Shown: in pieces, positions 60,201 to 64,000 of the stretch
Position numbering within the stretch: position 1 is the first letter of the stretch
How the letters are laid out: each line of letters starts with the position of its first letter
NCBI GenBank assembly: GCA_032988165.1
Contig: JANTQF010000139.1
Location: 22,748 to 86,747 of the forward strand
Source of the DNA: Emmonsiellopsis sp. PD_33
Lineage: Eukaryota > Ascomycota > Eurotiomycetes > Onygenales > Ajellomycetaceae
Reading direction: 5' to 3'
DNA length: 64,000 nt
Position numbers and translations under genes: made by a program
The notes under the pieces: generated by a model
The model's input: only the letters and a program-made list of their open reading frames with translations
Database searches by the model: none
Told to the model about the DNA's origin: nothing

Positions 60201-60874
60201 CAGGTAGTTCTCCAGGCTGGACTACCTTCGATTGCACAGTTCTTGCGTAGGAGGAACCGGCAATACCAATTTGCGGCCAAAGGATGTTCTATCTTACAAT
60301 TAGCTCATTCCGGCGAGTGAAGGCTGAGTTGTGTCTCTCTCACATTGTGCGACCCATCTGCTTGTCGATAAACATACTTTTCGCCAAGGTATCTATGTAT
60401 ATTATGAGCCAATGTTCATAGTCCAGGGTTTCAAGGAGAGCACGTACGACAACGGCGGGTGCTTCAGGTCATTCCAAAGCATAGATAAGAGCGCATTGCT
60501 CAGGCGACCCGCGTTCCGGGACCTTGAAGGCAGAGAGGAAGCAAGCTAAACGGTCAGAATGAGATGTATACCAAGATCTTACCCTCCCCTGTGTATCTTA
60601 CCTCGATAACTCTCTCCATGATATACTCCTTGTCATTGACGGGCTCCCCCGTTGCAGCGTTCTTGACGACATCGACCAGTGTATCGAGATCTTTGAAGCC
60701 GATTCTCTCCAGATCCGCAAGTAAGTTGGGGTCTGGCGGTGCGTCATCGATGTAGCTGCCATCGCCCGTATGAGACGGCAATGGTCGTAGGGATGCCTTG
60801 ACCAGCTGGCTGATTTGAGAGACGGTTTTCTCAATCTCCTCGCGGAGAGAGTTTGGCTCCGCGCCGTCGCCCAT
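57291..60874 (-). CDS. ppoA: psi-factor-producing oxygenase PpoA (fatty-acid dioxygenase/P450 fusion)
   Basis: Seven exons (60874-60602, 60545-60448, 60392-60344, 60288-60096, 60045-57873, 57815-57689, 57617-57291) give 1079 residues; A. nidulans PpoA has 1081. The N-terminal haem dioxygenase oxidises linoleate or oleate to the 8-hydroperoxide. The C-terminal P450 isomerises it to the 5,8-diol, and these oxylipins tune the balance of sexual and asexual spores. The distal haem His is in SIIIHDLFRTD (His204), and the radical Tyr and proximal His are in NLVYRWH (Tyr376, His379). The P450 domain has VANQAQLFSQ and the haem-thiolate Cys1006 in HFGMGPHQCLG. Homologues of the PpoC type lack this cysteine, which supports a PpoA-type enzyme. 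The start MGDGAEPNSL fits the family; an in-frame ATG at 60952 would add 26 residues. Confidence 0.93.
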
Positions 60875-60952
60875 TTTGATCACACCGGTAAGCTTGAAAT
60901 ATACCAGCAAGGCCGGGTAATAATAGGTAGCAATGAAGTGCCTGAAATTCAT

Positions 60953-62618
60953 CTGTCAGCTGTCTGGTCTGTTCCCCTGGGCGAAGAATGATGAGGTGTT
61001 ATGGCAATCAAGGAGAAAAGCAGTGTCTAGCGGGGGTACGGAATGGTTAAATGTTCCTTGGCTGCAGGTCCAGCATATATTTATTCCAGAGACAACTTGA
61101 ACAGTCTGGAGATGGGATGGAAGCATGGAGGTCTCTTCTCTCAGGGGGACCCGTGATACACTGACTAACCAACCTCCCAAACCGCACTCTGGCAGATGGG
61201 GAACTCGCGGCAAAGCAGAGACACAGCGGCAAAGGAAACATGGAAATGACCGGCTAGGTACAGCATGCAGATGCTATTTCCTGTCCACTCACCAGAAAAG
61301 AGAGACCAATGAATGAGACTGACACACTGCTAGGAACAAACTGTGATTCAGCGGGAGGACCAACAAAAGACAGCCCACAAAGGCAGAGCTGATATGGTCT
61401 GTGGTTCCGGAAATTGAAACAATAGAACGGCAAAGGACAGGAGAACGGGATTTGTCGATACTTTTTATATCACCGCATAGTGGGGGGATTCGGGGCGACG
61501 AGGCTGAGTGGACCTCCGCCCTCCCCCTTTCAAGGCCTAGAAACGCACCCGCTACTCGCGCCAAATGTCCTGTTTACTCGCAGTCTGGCATGTGTCCTGA
61601 GCTGCGCGCCAGTCAGCTCTGCCACCCTGCGATCTCACGAGTCCACTGGATGCTGCTGGCGACTCCAGGGCCCAACAGACCGTTGCAGGTCGTCCTCAGC
61701 CTGACACTGGGATTGGTGGGCGCATTCCAGCCTTATGGAGGGGAACGCGGATCAACCCTGGCAACGCGGAAATAAAGCGGGCTTCGGATGGACCAAGACT
61801 TGCGGCTTGCTGCTCACTCAGAGTCGCTATTGGATCCTCACGGAAAAGGCCTGGAATAGGCTTTTTAGCGGCAGTTCGTGCGTCGGGCAAATCCGACCCT
61901 GAGACACGGAGTCAATATTTACGAACCCAGAAGGCATATCTTCAGACTGAACGGAGAGATCATTCATTCCTGTCATTGTCATCCGTGCAGTTGGTGAGAT
62001 CTGCTGTCAGCCTGGGACTGCCCACTGGCCATGCTTCTTCTCTGGTCCAGGTCTCGTCCACTCTGTATATCAACCACACTCGCGCCCGCAGCCTTGCAGG
62101 CCACTTCGTATATCAGTGTGTTTCACGGGCAGCGGCTGAGAATACCAGCCCGAGATGAGTAATTTGTGATTACATCGTCAATCGGGGAGAGGACATTGGT
62201 TTTCTGGGGCTGGTTCTGATATGGTGTCAGGCAAGCCAGGGTAAGCAGTGAGAATGCGGCCTGATGTTTCTTGTCAAATTGAAATTATGTTCCCTATTCT
62301 TTGTCTTGGTTTTCCGGTCCAGCAAGCAACCCAGCCAATGCCTTGCAACGTTTTATCTCTTTTTGGCATTTCGTCAAGTGTTTATTCCGAAGTTTGACGA
62401 TGGCTGGTTGTATGTCTCGGGATACTTGCCGCAATGGCCGTATCTCACGTGACGTGCCCGGTTTGGCTTCCTCGCTTGAGAAAAATATCCAAGATACAAC
62501 GAACTGCAGGTTTGAATCCTCCAGTCGCTGCACCAACTGAGCTCCTTTCAGCTCTGTCAAGGACGAACATCTAGACAAGCCCTGGTCCAATTGCTACGCT
62601 GCGTAGCCAATTAATACA
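60953..62618. other. divergent intergenic region between ppoA and tsc13
   Basis: About 1.67 kb serving as promoter for both divergently transcribed lipid genes. Open frames (61401-61775, 62294-62590) lack coding character. A segment at 62470-62550 resembles parts of a tRNA on the minus strand but does not fold as one. No other feature is supported. Confidence 0.5.
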
Positions 62619-63693
62619 ATGTCTACGACCATCACCCTCAGCATCAAGCCGCGAGGTATGTCACATCATTACAGCAACCAGACGTATGAAAGCAACATTC
62701 AATCTGACAAGAGCCAACAGGCAAACCAATCCCCAGGCTCCCTCGGGAGATCTCAATCGACCCCAATGCCTCAGGGGCGGATCTATACAGCCTCATCGCG
62801 GAGAAATCCAAGTTTTCCATCCACCGCGTGCGGGTTACAAAGGGGAGCGATGGGACCGCCATTAGCAACAACAAGGACGTCACCATACATTCTACCGGTC
62901 TCCGCGACCAGAGCACCATCTACGTGAAAGATCTAGGTATGCACTCTCACATCAACAAGAGTCGGTATATCGCACAGCATCTCTAACCACCCCCTTACAT
63001 ACAGGTGCCCAACTCGCCTGGCGAACAGTCTACATGATCGAATATCTCGGCCCCATAATCATCCACCCTCTCCTCCTCCTCTCACCCACCCTCCGCTCCC
63101 TAACATACCGCACCACCACCATCCCCTCACCCTCCAACCACCAACTCCTCCTCTGCGCCCTCATCACCCTGCACTTCGTAAAACGCGAGCTCGAAACCAT
63201 CTTCATCCACCGCTTCGGCCGCGCCACCATGCCCTTCACCTACGTCTTCCGCAACAGCGCGCACTACTGGCTCCTCGCCGGCCTCAACATCGCCTACTGG
63301 GCCTACACGCCCGCCGCCTCCCAAACGGACCTGGACACCAACTTCCCCCCCTTCCTCCTCCACCCAGGCATGATCCTGTACACATTCGGCGAGCTCGCGA
63401 ACTTCTCCGCGCACCTCACGCTGCGCAACCTGCGGCGCCCGGGCACGACGGAGCGCGGCATCCCGCACGGCTTTGGCTTCGGCCTCGTGACGTGCCCGAA
63501 CTATCTGTTCGAAGTGCTGGCGTGGCTGGGGATGTATCTTGTCAGCGGGCTGAGCTGGAGCATGCTGCTGTTTATTGTGGTGGCGTGTGCGCCGATGGCG
63601 AGGTGGGCGAGGCAGAAGGAGAATAAGTATCGGAAGGAGTTTGGGGATAAGTATAAGCGTAAGCGGTACGTTATGATTCCCGGACTTGTTTAA
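62619..63693 (+). CDS. tsc13: very-long-chain enoyl-CoA reductase Tsc13
   Basis: Three exons (62619-62655, 62721-62936, 63005-63693) give 313 residues; yeast Tsc13 has 310. The enzyme performs the last, NADPH-dependent step of each fatty-acid elongation cycle in the ER, supplying very-long-chain acyl groups for sphingolipids. The first two exons encode the N-terminal ubiquitin-like region (MSTTITLSIKPRGKPIPRLP to STIYVKDLGAQLAWRTVY). The third holds the membrane-embedded reductase with TLHFVKRELET-type motif (here ITLHFVKRELETIFIHRF), the RNSAHYW segment, GFGFGLVTCPNYLFEVLAW with the conserved tyrosine, and the C-terminal YRKEFGDKYKRKRYVMIPGLV. The basic C-terminus is a typical ER retrieval region. 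The third exon has very high C+G at third positions compared with the rest of the window. Confidence 0.95.
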
Positions 63694-64000
63694 GGGGGGT
63701 TTTGGGGGTGGGGGGTGATGAATGAATGGGGGCGCGCACGGCTGGTGGTAACAACGCGGCAGCGTGGGGCGCAGGGTTTATCTCTATCTAATCAGGAGGT
63801 TTATTTTTTCTATGCGTGAGTTGGATGGGACAGTTTACCCAGGAACTGGCGGGGCAAGTTCTCCTTCCCTTTCCTACCACGGCTTGTTTCTCTTTACATA
63901 TTTAGATGGGACATACCCCCTTCCCCTTCTGGGTCTTAGTGGCTCAACTGTGTTTTGCAAGGAGATGAAGAAATAGCGGGCGGGTAGGTCGGGGGTATGT
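63694..64000. other. 3' flank of tsc13 to the window edge
   Basis: About 300 bases downstream of tsc13: a G-rich patch at 63694-63720, then mixed sequence. The open frame at 63764-63976 shows no family resemblance. Nothing further is supported. Confidence 0.5.

Noticed and set aside
60875..60952. Upstream in-frame ATG adding 26 residues to PpoA
   Set aside because: The start at 60874 gives MGDGAEPNSL and a length within two residues of A. nidulans PpoA. The upstream start remains possible but is less likely.
62470..62550. Possible tRNA on the minus strand (AGCTCAGTTGG and GATTCAAACC look like the A and B boxes)
   Set aside because: The two boxes are only about 12 bases apart, the anticodon arm is missing, the T stem pairs poorly and no acceptor stem forms.

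Overview
The window is nuclear DNA of a filamentous ascomycete. Genes carry short GT..AG introns (mostly 50-120 nt), intergenic gaps run 0.3-2.7 kb, and the protein set (Prm1, Ppo fatty-acid oxygenase, Tom1/HUWE1-type HECT ligase, Tsc13, fungal rhodopsin-like membrane protein, ROX1-type HMG protein) is typical of Pezizomycotina. Protein character and gene structure suggest Eurotiomycetes, possibly Onygenales, but the genus cannot be fixed from the sequence alone. No rRNA, tRNA, CRISPR array, intact transposon or virus was found.

Layout. 0-7 kb (+): the 3' end of an unknown gene, a three-KH-domain RNA-binding protein, and the mating-fusion membrane protein Prm1. 7.8-26.8 kb (all -): a fungal rhodopsin-like seven-helix protein, xanthine dehydrogenase with a GATA-rich promoter, a conserved type II membrane protein of unknown function, a single-pass surface protein with a Ser/Thr-rich stalk, nicotinamide riboside kinase, and a SNF2/Rad5-like helicase. 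27.9-32.6 kb (-): an HMG-box regulator and an SGNH/GDSL hydrolase. 32.6-35.3 kb: the largest gene-free stretch, with simple repeats. 35.3-36.5 kb (+): ribosomal protein S6 in seven exons. 37.2-39.2 kb (-): a direct tandem duplication of about 1 kb, each copy holding a small three-exon coiled-coil gene made of exons too short to stand out as long ORFs. 40.9-42.4 kb (-): PRPP synthetase. 43.4-56.1 kb (-): a giant HECT ubiquitin ligase. 57.3-60.9 kb (-): a PpoA-type dioxygenase/P450 fusion. 62.6-63.7 kb (+): enoyl-CoA reductase Tsc13, divergent from ppoA.

Functional themes. Most genes are unlinked housekeeping functions: nucleotide metabolism (XDH, Nrk1, PRPP synthetase), translation (S6), protein turnover (Tom1) and lipid metabolism (Ppo, Tsc13). 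Prm1, the HMG protein and Ppo all belong to families used in fungal sexual development. The most unusual item is the pair of tandem small genes at 37.2-39.2 kb. They encode proteins I do not recognise, share exon phases and sizes, and one copy has a one-base frame change that removes the C-terminal tail of the other.
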